A DNA stretch of 48,415 nt from CG2-30-44-17 sp964344725 (GCA_964344725.1 CAYFOI010000006.1:1-48415), one strand, 5' to 3'; numbered from the stretch's first letter, positions 17,375 through 25,709 are shown. A program made the numbers and translations. The notes: generated by a model not told the origin, from the letters alone.

Positions 17375-17866
17375 CTATGGTGTTTGCAAGGCCTCTAGAA
17401 CTGTATTAGGGTTTTTTATAAATCGAAACAAATTGCGAATTATTGCGTTTTTTTTAGCTACATTCCCCCACGTTGAATGTACTTTTTGTAAAGCTTTTGG
17501 AAATGTTGGCTCCACCCATTCAGGCGCCAGTAATTCTGGATGTTCTGCAAAATACGGATGCTCAATGTTTGGATAAGTAAAAAACCCTGGATGTTTGTCC
17601 ATAAGTGACACTTGTCCCTCCTCAAGAATCGCTACAGGTATATAGCCTTCTTGGATACATTGCAGCAGGAAGATCAAATCTTCTGCTCTTATGACGACTA
17701 CATCATCTCGTACGCTTACTAATCTGTCTTTGTGCAGCGCTCGTATCTTGTCTATATTTGCTGGAGATAGATTATCTATAATTGTTTGTTCGGCTGGTTG
17801 CATAAGACCCTTGCTGAGCCTTATCTCATCTGGTCCCGCCTCCCTTTCTGTACCATTAATACTCAT
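17375..17866 (-). CDS. hypothetical protein, 163 aa
   Basis: Not recognised. I place the start at the ATG at 17866 (MSINGTEREAG) and not at 17902, because the 12 extra codons coincide with a good promoter (-35 17901-17896, -10 17878-17873). With the -10 ending six bases before the ATG, transcription would begin at or beside the start codon, a leaderless message. The central part (SVRDDVVVIRAEDLIFLLQCIQEGYIPVAIL) looks like a compact alpha/beta fold. Confidence 0.6.
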   Translation of the reverse strand: MSINGTEREAGPDEIRLSKGLMQPAEQTIIDNLSPANIDKIRALHKDRLVSVRDDVVVIRAEDLIFLLQCIQEGYIPVAILEEGQVSLMDKHPGFFTYPNIEHPYFAEHPELLAPEWVEPTFPKALQKVHSTWGNVAKKNAIIRNLFRFIKNPNTVLEALQTP

Positions 17867-17872
17867 TGTATT

Positions 17873-17901
17873 ATTATACCATTTTTTAGAATTTGCGTCC
17901 A
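17873..17901 (-). promoter_or_regulatory. extended -10 promoter implying a leaderless mRNA
   Basis: Minus strand: -35 TGGACG, 17 bases, -10 TATAAT with TGG just before it (extended -10). Six bases then separate the -10 box from the ATG at 17866. Confidence 0.65.
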
Positions 17902-18020
17902 TTTGCTCTTCGATGTGCGTTGTCGGAGTAGTGAGTATTATTTTTTCACGTTTTTTTAATGTTGATGTGCTATTTTCGGATTAGCGTCAATGAGTTTTTA
18001 ATGAAATTTGAAAAAACATA

Positions 18021-18049
18021 TTGACGGTGAGTGAACGCTCACCTATACT
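18021..18049 (+). promoter_or_regulatory. recA promoter
   Basis: -35 TTGACG (18021-18026), 17 bases, -10 TATACT (18044-18049). The leader to the recA ATG is about 28 bases. Confidence 0.85.
18026..18043. promoter_or_regulatory. operator-like inverted repeat in the recA promoter spacer
   Basis: GGTGAG, six bases (TGAACG), CTCACC: perfect six-base arms filling the spacer, from the last -35 base to the base before the -10 box. A repressor there would block RNA polymerase, as LexA does at recA in many bacteria. The sequence does not match the LexA boxes I know for Escherichia or Bacillus. Confidence 0.7.
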
Positions 18050-18083
18050 CTGAGCACGATTAGAATTCCTAACCTAAAAACAA

Positions 18084-19100
18084 ATGTCAGAAACAAAACA
18101 AAATGAAGGTCGTAACAAAGCTCTTAACCTTGCTCTCGAACAGATTGAGAAGAATTACGGCAAAGGCGCAATTATGCGTATGGGCGAAGCTAAGAAGATC
18201 AATATAGAGACCATCCCAACCGGATCTCTATCTCTCGATATCGCTCTTGGCGGAGGTATTCCAAAGGGTCGTGTTATTGAGATCTTTGGCCCCGAGAGCA
18301 GCGGTAAAACAACTCTTGCTCTGCATGTCATCTCAGAATGTCAGAAGATAGGTGGCCAAGCTGCATTCGTAGATGCGGAGCATGCTCTTGATCCCGAATA
18401 CGCTGGTAAAATTGGTGTCGATGTAGAGAATATGCTTGTCTCTCAACCTGACACTGGTGAACAAGCTCTTGAGATCACAGAGACTCTAGTTCGTTCTAAC
18501 GCTGTAGATATTATCGTTGTAGATTCTGTCGCAGCTCTAACTCCACGTGCTGAGATCGAAGGCGAGATGGGAGATTCTCATATGGGTCTGCAAGCTAGGC
18601 TGATGAGTCAGGCTCTTCGCAAACTTACTGCAGCTATCTCCAAGTCCAAGGCTACAGTTATCTTCATCAATCAGATTCGTATGAAGATCGGTGTAATGTT
18701 CGGCAACCCTGAGACTACTCCAGGTGGTAATGCTCTTAAATTCTACTCTTCTGTCCGTATGGATATTCGCCGCATTGGCAAGATCGAAGGCAACACAGAG
18801 AGCGGCAAGGAGCTTGTCGGTAATCGAGTGAAAGTGAAAGTTGTTAAGAACAAGGTCGCACCTCCGTTCAAGATGGCTGAGTTCGATATCATGTACAATA
18901 AAGGTATTTCTAACAGTGGAGACATCATTGATCTAGGTGTCCAGTATGAATTCGTTAGAAAGTCTGGTGCTTTCTTCAGCTATGGAGAGACTAAGCTTGG
19001 ACAAGGACGCGAGAATGCTAAGTCATTCCTTGAATCCAACAAGAAACTCATGACTGAAATCGAGAAAAAAGTTAAGGATAAGTTCATAACAAAGAAATAA
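18084..19100 (+). CDS. recA: recombinase RecA
   Basis: Strand-exchange protein and SOS co-protease. Walker A GPESSGKTT is at about residues 69-77, with INQIRMKIGVMFGNPETTPGGNALKF (loop 2 and the ATP cap region) and VDSVAALTPRAEIEGEMGDSHMGLQARLMSQALRKL (loop 1) intact. Length 338 is at the short end because the acidic C-terminal tail is minimal. No intein. It starts an operon with recX six bases downstream, under a promoter with an operator-like repeat. The AACCTAAAAAC leader lacks a Shine-Dalgarno motif. Confidence 0.98.
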   Translation: MSETKQNEGRNKALNLALEQIEKNYGKGAIMRMGEAKKINIETIPTGSLSLDIALGGGIPKGRVIEIFGPESSGKTTLALHVISECQKIGGQAAFVDAEHALDPEYAGKIGVDVENMLVSQPDTGEQALEITETLVRSNAVDIIVVDSVAALTPRAEIEGEMGDSHMGLQARLMSQALRKLTAAISKSKATVIFINQIRMKIGVMFGNPETTPGGNALKFYSSVRMDIRRIGKIEGNTESGKELVGNRVKVKVVKNKVAPPFKMAEFDIMYNKGISNSGDIIDLGVQYEFVRKSGAFFSYGETKLGQGRENAKSFLESNKKLMTEIEKKVKDKFITKK

Positions 19101-19106
19101 TCTGCG

Positions 19107-19580
19107 ATGGATCTGTATCCTAAACTCATGGATTATGCCCTCCGTGCGCTAGGCCGGCGCATGATGACAGAGTTCGAAGTTGCCAAGAAGCTTCGAGCTA
19201 GGTGTAAGAAATTAACTGGGGACAAAGTCGACGAGGATGTGATTAAGCAAGTCCTTACACGCCTTGCGGAACTTAAGTTGATTAATGATGAGCAGTATGT
19301 TCGTGACTACATTCGGACCAAGACCCTGCTTAATCCTAGTGGGAAGCGCGGACTGCAAGCGAAGTTGCGACTTAAGGGAATTGATCATGAGTCCGTATCT
19401 CAAGCCTGGGATGAGCTCGTAATTGACGAGCAAGAAGTTCTTGGCCGTGCCTGTAAAGCTTTTATCCGCAGGAAAGGCAAGATCGACTCACAGAAGCAGA
19501 AGGAGAGGCTCATGAGATATCTGGCATCGAGGGGTTTTGAGGCGCCTTCTATCTATAAACAGTTGTCAAAATATTCATAA
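19107..19580 (+). CDS. recX: regulatory protein RecX
   Basis: Modulates RecA filaments. The three tandem helical repeats of the family are visible: ALRALGRRMMTEFEVAKKLRA, LTRLAELKLINDEQYVRDYIRTK and LMRYLASRGFEAPSIYKQL. Length 157 is typical. The six-base gap after recA marks one transcript; an intrinsic terminator lies 37 bases after its stop. Confidence 0.92.
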   Translation: MDLYPKLMDYALRALGRRMMTEFEVAKKLRARCKKLTGDKVDEDVIKQVLTRLAELKLINDEQYVRDYIRTKTLLNPSGKRGLQAKLRLKGIDHESVSQAWDELVIDEQEVLGRACKAFIRRKGKIDSQKQKERLMRYLASRGFEAPSIYKQLSKYS

Positions 19581-19592
19581 ATATGTTATAGT
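19563..19592 (+). promoter_or_regulatory. candidate nusA promoter upstream of the terminator hairpin
   Basis: -35 TTGTCA (19563-19568) in the end of recX, 18 bases, -10 TATAGT (19587-19592). Transcripts from here would pass through the hairpin at 19617 before reaching nusA. Confidence 0.45.
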
Positions 19593-19616
19593 CTTGACGA
19601 ACTTGAGATTTATTAG

Positions 19617-19643
19617 CCGGGATTTAAGAGATCCTGGTTTTTT
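19617..19643 (+). terminator. intrinsic terminator after recX, or attenuator in the nusA leader
   Basis: CCGGGAT, seven-base loop, ATCCTGG, then TTTTTT. It ends recA-recX messages; because a promoter candidate lies upstream of it, it could also attenuate nusA. Confidence 0.8.
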
Positions 19644-19696
19644 GTTAACTGGAACTTAGAGTATGAATTTAAATTCAACATTTAACCTATAAAATT

Positions 19697-20947
19697 ATGC
19701 AATCACAATTTTTGGCAGCTATTAATCAGCTTGCCGATGAGAAAAACATCCCACGTGAAGCGGTGCTCGACATCGTTAAAGCTGCGCTTAAGACAGCTTA
19801 CAGGAAAGATTTTGGAAATCGTGAGCAAAATATTGAGATAGACATCGATGAAAAAACTGAAGTTGCAACGATATACCTTGTTAAAGAGGTCGTGAAAGAG
19901 GTCGAGGAGCCTGAAACGCAAATGACTCTTGCTGAGGCTAAAAAAGTTAAGAGCAAAGCTAAGGTTGGCGATGAAATCCGTATGGATGTAACTCCTATGG
20001 AGGGTTATGGACGTATCGCTGCACAATCTGCTAAACAGGTTATTATTCAGCGTATCCAAGAAGTTGAACGCGACCTTATGTATGAGACTTTCAAAGATCG
20101 TGAGAACGAGCTTATCAATGCACTTGTACATCGTGTTGAAAACAATCAAGTTTTTGTTGATTTGGGTAAAATCACTACCCTTCTGCCTTATGACCAGCAG
20201 ATCTCTGGTGAGAGATATTATGGTGGACAGAGGATTAAGATTTATCTCGACAAGGTTGTAAAAACGACAAAAGGACCGCAGTTAATTATTTCTCGTACTC
20301 ATCCGAATCTTGTTCGCAAGCTTCTTGAACTCGAGATCCCTGAAATCAAGGAAGAGATCGTCGAAATCAAAGGTGTTGCTCGCGACCCGGGTGTTCGATG
20401 TAAAATCGCTGTAACTTCAAACGATGAAAAGATAGATCCGATTGGAGCTTGTGTAGGCCAAAAGGGTGTACGTGTTCAAAACATTACAAATGAGTTACAC
20501 GGTGAGCGTATTGATGTAATCGAGTGGGCAGAAGATTCATCTGAATATATCAAAAGAGCTCTTGCTCCTGCAGAAGTTACCAAGATTGTTCTTAATGAAG
20601 AAGAAAAACGTGCATCTGTTTATGTAACAAGTGAACAAAGGGCACTTGCGATTGGTAAACAAGGCCAAAATGTAAGACTTGCTTCGATCCTAACTGATTG
20701 GGAGATTGATATCCTCGATGTTTCTGACATGCCAGAAGAAAAGGAGAAAGCTGCTAAACAGAAGAAAGAGGTTATGGAAATCGAAGCTCTTGGTATATCT
20801 GAAGATGCTGTTGCTAAGCTGGCTGCCGCTAATTTGACTCTCGTAGAACAGGTCAAAGGTTTGACTGCTAAAGACCTCCAAGATGTCGAAGGCATTACGG
20901 AAGAAGAGGCTACTGAGATTGTTGAAGCTTTGAAAAAGGTCAAATAA
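19697..20947 (+). CDS. nusA: transcription termination/antitermination factor NusA
   Basis: Binds RNA polymerase and nascent RNA, controlling pausing, termination and antitermination. In order: N-terminal polymerase-binding domain (1-130), S1 domain (about 135-200, VHRVENNQVFVDLGK), KH1 and KH2 (about 205-345, IGACVGQKGVRVQNI and AIGKQGQNVRLA), then one helix-hairpin-helix module (about 360-416, LGISEDAVAKLAAANLTLV). The extra C-terminal module makes it longer than minimal Gram-positive NusA. The leader is AACCTATAAAATT with no Shine-Dalgarno motif. Confidence 0.96.
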   Translation: MQSQFLAAINQLADEKNIPREAVLDIVKAALKTAYRKDFGNREQNIEIDIDEKTEVATIYLVKEVVKEVEEPETQMTLAEAKKVKSKAKVGDEIRMDVTPMEGYGRIAAQSAKQVIIQRIQEVERDLMYETFKDRENELINALVHRVENNQVFVDLGKITTLLPYDQQISGERYYGGQRIKIYLDKVVKTTKGPQLIISRTHPNLVRKLLELEIPEIKEEIVEIKGVARDPGVRCKIAVTSNDEKIDPIGACVGQKGVRVQNITNELHGERIDVIEWAEDSSEYIKRALAPAEVTKIVLNEEEKRASVYVTSEQRALAIGKQGQNVRLASILTDWEIDILDVSDMPEEKEKAAKQKKEVMEIEALGISEDAVAKLAAANLTLVEQVKGLTAKDLQDVEGITEEEATEIVEALKKVK

Positions 20948-20971
20948 TCTCCATAAATTATGCTTAACAGA

Positions 20972-21000
20972 GGGTGAAGGCTTGGCCTTTGCCCTTTTTT
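20972..21000 (+). terminator. intrinsic terminator after nusA
   Basis: GGGTGAAGGC, loop TTG, GCCTTTGCCC, then TTTTTT. Strong ten-pair stem including two G-U pairs. Confidence 0.88.
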
Positions 21001-21010
21001 ATGGTAAAAT
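20982..21010 (+). promoter_or_regulatory. candidate pilB promoter overlapping the nusA terminator
   Basis: -35 TTGGCC (20982-20987, inside the terminator loop and stem), 17 bases, -10 TAAAAT (21005-21010) preceded by TGG as an extended -10. The leader to the ATG at 21035 is about 18 bases. Confidence 0.45.
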
Positions 21011-21034
21011 ATACAGATAAAATCAAACCTATAA

Positions 21035-22711
21035 ATGGATAATACTCAAGGAGGCCATCAGCATCAAGGTACGTCGTCGTCTGGATCTACGCATGTGGAT
21101 CAGATTAATCGCAATTTTAAAGAGAAGGCTGTCTCAGAGAAGGCTGCTTCTATGCATATGGATTACGTGAATATTGGATCAATGCCAATAAATGCTGATT
21201 ATTTAAATCTTGTCCCGAGAGAGGAAGCGACAGAAGCGTTTTTGATTCCTTTTTTCCGAGTTGGTAAAAAAATCAGAATAGCTATCGCCCATCCCACAAA
21301 TCCGAAAACTCTTGAAATCATCAAGAGATTTAAGGAAGAGGGGTATCAAATCAACATTAATTTAGCCACCGAGGAAGGCGTTCTTGAGGCTTTGAAAAAC
21401 TATGAGAGTTCTGAATTTCAGAAGGAGGATAAGCCTGCTGAAAATATCGTTGATGAATCGCAAATTGCTGCCTATGAAGAAGAAATAGAGGGGCTTTCGC
21501 AACTCAAAGACAAACTTTCGGATGTTACTGCGGAAGAAGCACTGAACCTCATAAACGTTGGCGCAATGAAAACAGGTGCATCTGACATTCATTATCAACC
21601 TGAAGAAACTCATACTACTGTGCGTTTCCGTATTGATGGCGTTCTCCAAGAGATCTTTGAAATGGACAAGAAAACTTATGACTATCTCGTGAATCAGCTT
21701 AAATATCAGTGTAAGATGAAGCTCAACGTGAATACTGAGCCGCAAGATGGAAGGTTTTATTTCAATTTTAATAAGAGGAAAATCGATGTTAGGGTCTCGG
21801 CGTTGCCTACTGAATATGGTGAGACTTTTGTTCTGAGGCTGCTAGATAGTGGCAAAAAAACTCTTGGATTCGAAGACATGGGTTATACCGGAAGGAATTT
21901 GCAGATTGTAAAGGCTGCTACCGAAATTTCTAATGGCATGATTCTTGTAACTGGTCCTACGGGATCTGGTAAGACAACTATGCTTTATGCGATGCTTCGA
22001 GATTTTAACAAGCCAGAGACCAAGGTTGTTACTCTTGAAGATCCGATTGAGTATCATATCGAAAACGTTGCACAGAGTCAGATCAATGAGAAGAGAGGTT
22101 ATACATTTGGGTCTGGTCTGCGTGCGATTTTGAGGCAAGATCCGGATGTTGTGATGATCGGTGAGATTCGTGACCTTGAAACTGCTGAAACTGCGGCACA
22201 AGCTGCTCTTACTGGGCATGTGCTTTTGAGTACTTTGCATACAAATAGTGCCGTGGATACGATCCCGCGTTTACTTAATATTGGTCTCCAGCCTTATATG
22301 GTTGCACCGGCTATTCATACGATAGTCGCGCAGAGGCTTGTGAGAGTTTTATGTAAAGATTGTGCGCAAGAAGAAGCTATAAAAGATTCTGAACAAGAAG
22401 AGATCGAGAAAATCCTTGAAGGCATACGTACAGTTGCCCCAGATATGCAAGTAGCTGTCCCTGCTACACTCAAGAAATCTGTCGGCTGCCCAAAATGCAG
22501 TCATACTGGTTACAGCGGTCAGACAGCTATTGCCGAGACTTTTGTTTTTGACGATACGATTCGCGATTTAATCCTTCAAAAGAAGAGTTCTCGTGAGATT
22601 TTTGATGCTGCAAGGGCTCAAGGCATGCTGACTTTGCAAGAGGATGGAATGCTAAAAGTTATTGCAGGCGTTACTACACTTGAGGAGGTTTATAGAGTTG
22701 CGAGTGATTAA
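21035..22711 (+). CDS. pilB: type IV pilus / type II secretion assembly ATPase (PilB/GspE family)
   Basis: Hexameric ATPase that drives pilus or pseudopilus extension from the cytoplasmic face of the membrane. An N-terminal MshEN/T2SSE-N-like domain (about 40-130) precedes the motor. Walker A GPTGSGKTT is near residue 308, the Asp box LEDPIEYHI and Walker B region DPDVVMIGEIRDLETAETA follow, with HVLLSTLHTNSA. The zinc knuckles are CKDC and CPKC (LCKDCAQEE, GCPKCSHTGYSG). No pilC or pilT is nearby. Near recA and dprA it fits a DNA-uptake apparatus, but the gene alone does not separate pilus from secretion use. Confidence 0.93.
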   Translation: MDNTQGGHQHQGTSSSGSTHVDQINRNFKEKAVSEKAASMHMDYVNIGSMPINADYLNLVPREEATEAFLIPFFRVGKKIRIAIAHPTNPKTLEIIKRFKEEGYQININLATEEGVLEALKNYESSEFQKEDKPAENIVDESQIAAYEEEIEGLSQLKDKLSDVTAEEALNLINVGAMKTGASDIHYQPEETHTTVRFRIDGVLQEIFEMDKKTYDYLVNQLKYQCKMKLNVNTEPQDGRFYFNFNKRKIDVRVSALPTEYGETFVLRLLDSGKKTLGFEDMGYTGRNLQIVKAATEISNGMILVTGPTGSGKTTMLYAMLRDFNKPETKVVTLEDPIEYHIENVAQSQINEKRGYTFGSGLRAILRQDPDVVMIGEIRDLETAETAAQAALTGHVLLSTLHTNSAVDTIPRLLNIGLQPYMVAPAIHTIVAQRLVRVLCKDCAQEEAIKDSEQEEIEKILEGIRTVAPDMQVAVPATLKKSVGCPKCSHTGYSGQTAIAETFVFDDTIRDLILQKKSSREIFDAARAQGMLTLQEDGMLKVIAGVTTLEEVYRVASD

Positions 22712-22719
22712 TTTATAAC

Positions 22720-23037
22720 ATGAATGACACTGACACTGGTCAAGAAATTTTAGATTCCCTCGAATTAAAGGGCACTGATATGTGGCCTGATATATATGAT
22801 TATTTTCGAGAAAAAGGGATCCCGCGAATGGAAGCTCAACCCCTTAGAGTGGTACAAGCTGATGAAAGGCATCTAGATCACCTTGACGCTGATGAACAAC
22901 TTGATTTTGTACGTGGTTTGGCTGGCGCTAGCATACAACTTGCAGCATTTATACCAGAAGTTTTTTTTGAACAACTTGTAGTACATCTTGACGATGGTGC
23001 TGTAATTACAGATGCGCCATGCCTCTTGATGAAATAG
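22720..23037 (+). CDS. hypothetical protein, 105 aa
   Basis: Not recognised. A small acidic soluble protein eight bases after pilB, so probably on the same transcript. Its last 19 bases overlap the next gene in the -1 frame, suggesting translational coupling. A T8 run at about 22966-22973 is a possible slip site, yet an in-frame UGA between it and the next start rules out a simple fusion of the two frames. Confidence 0.55.
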   Translation: MNDTDTGQEILDSLELKGTDMWPDIYDYFREKGIPRMEAQPLRVVQADERHLDHLDADEQLDFVRGLAGASIQLAAFIPEVFFEQLVVHLDDGAVITDAPCLLMK

Positions 23038-23258
23038 AGGTGGATCCTGATACTTTTATAGCGTTTTATGAAGCTATGGGAGACGAGATTAATGGGGATT
23101 ACGTTCCCAATACCTCTTTAGGAAAACTCTTTAAAGCTGTTAAATGCTGTCAGTGGATTGAACGCTTACAGAAGACTGGTGAATTAGAAACAGAACTAGC
23201 AGTTATGCGGGGGAAGGCGCTTCGGTTTCCGAGGAGCCCTGATGTTGTAGAAATTTAG
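23019..23258 (+). CDS. hypothetical protein, 79 aa
   Basis: Not recognised. Overlaps the preceding gene by 19 bases and converges on dprA with overlapping stop codons (23255-23258). Helical by composition (FIAFYEAMGDEI, CCQWIERLQKTGELETELAVMRG). Probably a partner of the 105-aa protein upstream, an inference from the coupled arrangement. Confidence 0.55.
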   Translation: MPLDEIEVDPDTFIAFYEAMGDEINGDYVPNTSLGKLFKAVKCCQWIERLQKTGELETELAVMRGKALRFPRSPDVVEI

Positions 23259-24331
23259 ACTCTTATGTAATGCATCGCCCCCACGTTCCGGATGTAACCA
23301 GCGATTTCGAGTTCCATGAGTTCATTGGTGAGTTTACGAGCTGGAGTTCTGGTTTCGCGGGTGAGACGGTCTATGTGGAGTGGTCTCTCTCGGTCTAATA
23401 ACTCTAGAATTCTCTTTTGACGTGCTGCTAATTCCTTGTTTCTGGCTGTGAGATTAAGAGTTGTGAGCTTAAGGTCCTCGATGATCTGTGATGCATCGGT
23501 GAGGAGCACTGCTTTCTGTGATTTTATAAGATTGTGACAGCCTTCCTGCCTGTAATCGGTGATGTCGCCCGGGACTGTGTAGACGAATCTATTCTCGTGA
23601 AAAGCATAATTGGCTGTGATGAGAGCTCCTGATTTGCGTGGAGCTTCTATTACTATCGTTGCGTTCGCGAGGCCGGCAATGATGCGATTGCGGATTGGGA
23701 ACATGAATTTCTCGGCTGGGACGAAAGGTGGCGCTTCCGAGATTACTGCTCCGCCCTTTCGAATTATATCTTGAGCTAGGCGTGTGTGTGGTTTTGGATA
23801 AAGTTTATCGAGGCCGTTTGCGAGAACTGCGATGTTCGTCAGATTTTCCTCTGTTGAGAGCGAATGAGCTTGTGCGTCAATTCCGTATGCGAGACCGCTG
23901 ACAATTGTTATGTTGTATCTAGAGAGTTCGTCGACGATTTTGCGAACTACCCTTCGTCCATAAGAAGATATTTTGCGGGTTCCGACTATTGCGATGCATG
24001 GTTTGGATGCGCATTTGAGCGACCCTTGATAGTAGAGTGAAACTGATGGAACTGATATATTCTTGAGGTTCTCGGGATATGTGCGTTTGGTTATGGGTAA
24101 AATATTCATGCCGAGTTTACGCATATTTTTGTATTCTTTCTCTGGGTCTGCGTTTGCTTGTGTTTCGCGAATTAGCTCTATTGTTTCTTTGTGTGCGTTC
24201 TCAATTGAGCCAGGGTTGAACTGCTCCCATGCTTTCTTTGAATTAAAGTCATACTGTTCGAGAATCCAAAATAGTAACTTTGGGCTGCCGAATAAGATTT
24301 TTTGCCAAATGTGAAAATAAACTTCCTGCAT
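23255..24331 (-). CDS. dprA: DNA processing protein DprA
   Basis: Binds incoming single-stranded DNA and loads RecA during natural transformation. The Rossmann-like core shows IVGTRKISSYGRRVV, SGLAYGIDAQAHS, VLANGLDKLYPKPH, GGAVISEAPP and NRIIAGLANATIVIEAPRKSGALITA. The C-terminal winged helix (KRILELLDRERPLHIDRLTRETRTPARKLTNELMELE) is present, and an N-terminal helical segment of about 100 residues precedes the core. Length 358 is usual. It lies convergent to the pilB-linked genes. Confidence 0.95.
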   Translation of the reverse strand: MQEVYFHIWQKILFGSPKLLFWILEQYDFNSKKAWEQFNPGSIENAHKETIELIRETQANADPEKEYKNMRKLGMNILPITKRTYPENLKNISVPSVSLYYQGSLKCASKPCIAIVGTRKISSYGRRVVRKIVDELSRYNITIVSGLAYGIDAQAHSLSTEENLTNIAVLANGLDKLYPKPHTRLAQDIIRKGGAVISEAPPFVPAEKFMFPIRNRIIAGLANATIVIEAPRKSGALITANYAFHENRFVYTVPGDITDYRQEGCHNLIKSQKAVLLTDASQIIEDLKLTTLNLTARNKELAARQKRILELLDRERPLHIDRLTRETRTPARKLTNELMELEIAGYIRNVGAMHYIRV

Positions 24332-24359
24332 AGTACAGGTAAGTTAGCATAGTGACCTT

Positions 24360-24381
24360 AAAAAAAACTGAAAAATCAGTT
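24360..24381 (-). terminator. intrinsic terminator after the 160-aa secreted protein
   Basis: Minus strand: AACTGA, four-base loop, TCAGTT, then a T run (A run at 24360-24367 on the plus strand). It begins at the base right after the stop codon of the gene ending at 24382, separating it from dprA. Confidence 0.7.
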
Positions 24382-24864
24382 CTACCAAATCCCTTGCACA
24401 AATTTCAGAAGTCCCGCTGGAATACTGACGTGTTCTACAACTTCTCCCTGATTGGTAAGTGGATCTCCTTCCTCGAATTCTGCCACGGTTACTATGTCGT
24501 CTTGCCCATCTCCATCGAGATCTACCATCTTTGCTGCCCTTCTTATTGGCCATTGTGTTTCAGTAACAGTACATGTCAATGGTTTCCCATTCAAAGTAGC
24601 ACAATCGCTCTCGTATGTTTCGGTTCCCCGCTCGTATGTATTTTCTAGTACTATTTGAAATCCTGTACGAGTGGCTATCCTCCTTGTTAGTACTTTTGTG
24701 TTAGGTCCTGCATTAATTACGTCACTAGTACGGTCTGCGCGGTCAAGTTCATAATTCAATTTTCCTGGGACTGCAGCCAAAGATGCTCCCGACAACATGA
24801 ATGCTACTGCCGTGGATATTATCCATGTTTTTACTGATGGGCTTCTGCGTTGAGTGCCTTCCAT
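24382..24864 (-). CDS. secreted protein with an FG-GAP/EF-hand-like Asp motif, 160 aa
   Basis: I choose the ATG at 24864 (MEGTQRRSPSVKTWIIST) because it puts a signal peptide at the N-terminus, with cleavage near SLAAVPG; a longer frame back to 24999 would overlap ftsE. Near residue 125 is DLDGDGQDDIVTV, the calcium-binding loop pattern shared by FG-GAP and VCBS repeats. Two Cys (ESDCATLNGKPLTC) could pair outside the cell. Function unknown; a surface or exported protein is likely. It lies 67 bases downstream of ftsE where ftsX would be expected. Confidence 0.7.
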   Translation of the reverse strand: MEGTQRRSPSVKTWIISTAVAFMLSGASLAAVPGKLNYELDRADRTSDVINAGPNTKVLTRRIATRTGFQIVLENTYERGTETYESDCATLNGKPLTCTVTETQWPIRRAAKMVDLDGDGQDDIVTVAEFEEGDPLTNQGEVVEHVSIPAGLLKFVQGIW

Positions 24865-24931
24865 AGTAAAAGATTTGACTATAAAGACAGTGACTTTAGC
24901 CCGATATCGGCATTTTGTCAACCTTTCTTCG

Positions 24932-25639
24932 CTATATAATCTCCACAAACTCAGGCTCATCTGCGAACTTATATCCTGCCTCTTGGCGATCGTCTGCAAT
25001 TCGTCCGTCTTTCATCAATACGACTCTTTTGCGGACATTGTCCACAAGGTATTGATTGTGGGTTGCAAGTAGTACTGTAGCTCCGTTGATGTTGATTTTT
25101 TGTAGAATTCGGAGGACCTCTTCTGCACTCTCTGGGTCGAGATTACCTGTTGGTTCGTCAGCTATGAAAAGTTTTGGGTCGTGTACTAAGGCTCGAGCGA
25201 TAGCTGTACGTTGTTTTTCTCCACCTGATAATTGATGAGGGAATTGGTGTGCTTGGCGAGTTAAACCTACTATCTCGAGAACTTCTTTTACTCTTTTACG
25301 AGCTTCTGCTTCTGGGATTCCGCAAACTTCCATTGCGAATGAGACGTTTTCGAAAACGGTTTTTTTTGGGAGGAGCTTGAAATCCTGAAAAACTATCCCG
25401 ATCTTGCGTCTGAATTCTTGAAGTTTGTTCCGGTCTAGCTGCGTGATATCGTGGCCGTCTACCGAGATCATTCCGCGACTCGGCTTGAGTGCACCGATAA
25501 GTGTGTGGATCAGAGTTGACTTGCCAGCTCCTGATGGACCGATAAGTGTAACGAACTCTCCTCCGCTAATTTGCAGATCTATGTCTTTGAGGACTGCGCG
25601 TCCGTCGTATCTTTTTGTGACGTTTTGGAAGAGGATCAT
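24932..25639 (-). CDS. ftsE: cell division ABC transporter ATP-binding protein FtsE
   Basis: ATPase that with FtsX links the divisome to cell-wall hydrolases. Walker A GPSGAGKST at 34-42, Q-loop VFQDFKLLP, signature LSGGEKQRTAIARAL, Walker B LFIADEPTGNLDPESAEEV and the switch His in LLATHNQYLV. KRYDGRAVLKDIDL at the start and DEPTGNLD match FtsE better than other small ABC ATPases. No ftsX is adjacent on either side. The tail runs about 10-15 residues past the core. Confidence 0.88.
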   Translation of the reverse strand: MILFQNVTKRYDGRAVLKDIDLQISGGEFVTLIGPSGAGKSTLIHTLIGALKPSRGMISVDGHDITQLDRNKLQEFRRKIGIVFQDFKLLPKKTVFENVSFAMEVCGIPEAEARKRVKEVLEIVGLTRQAHQFPHQLSGGEKQRTAIARALVHDPKLFIADEPTGNLDPESAEEVLRILQKININGATVLLATHNQYLVDNVRKRVVLMKDGRIADDRQEAGYKFADEPEFVEII

Positions 25640-25647
25640 TTTGTTTC

Positions 25648-25689
25648 AACTAGTAGTTAATAACTAGGAACTAATAGTAAGTCTACTAG
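25648..25689. repeat. degenerate heptamer array D (6 units)
   Basis: Units AACTAGT, AGTTAAT, AACTAGG, AACTAAT, AGTAAGT, CTACTAG. Three unit types also occur in array B at 12542. It lies just upstream of ftsE. Confidence 0.75.
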
Positions 25690-25709
25690 TAGTTTTGATT
25701 TTATCATAG

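Noticed and set aside
22720..23258. single gene broken by a frameshift at the T8 run
   Set aside because: An in-frame UGA in the second frame lies between the T-run and the second start, so a slip would not fuse them.
24382..24999. longer 205-aa start for the exported protein
   Set aside because: It overlaps ftsE and buries the signal peptide; the ATG at 24864 is better.
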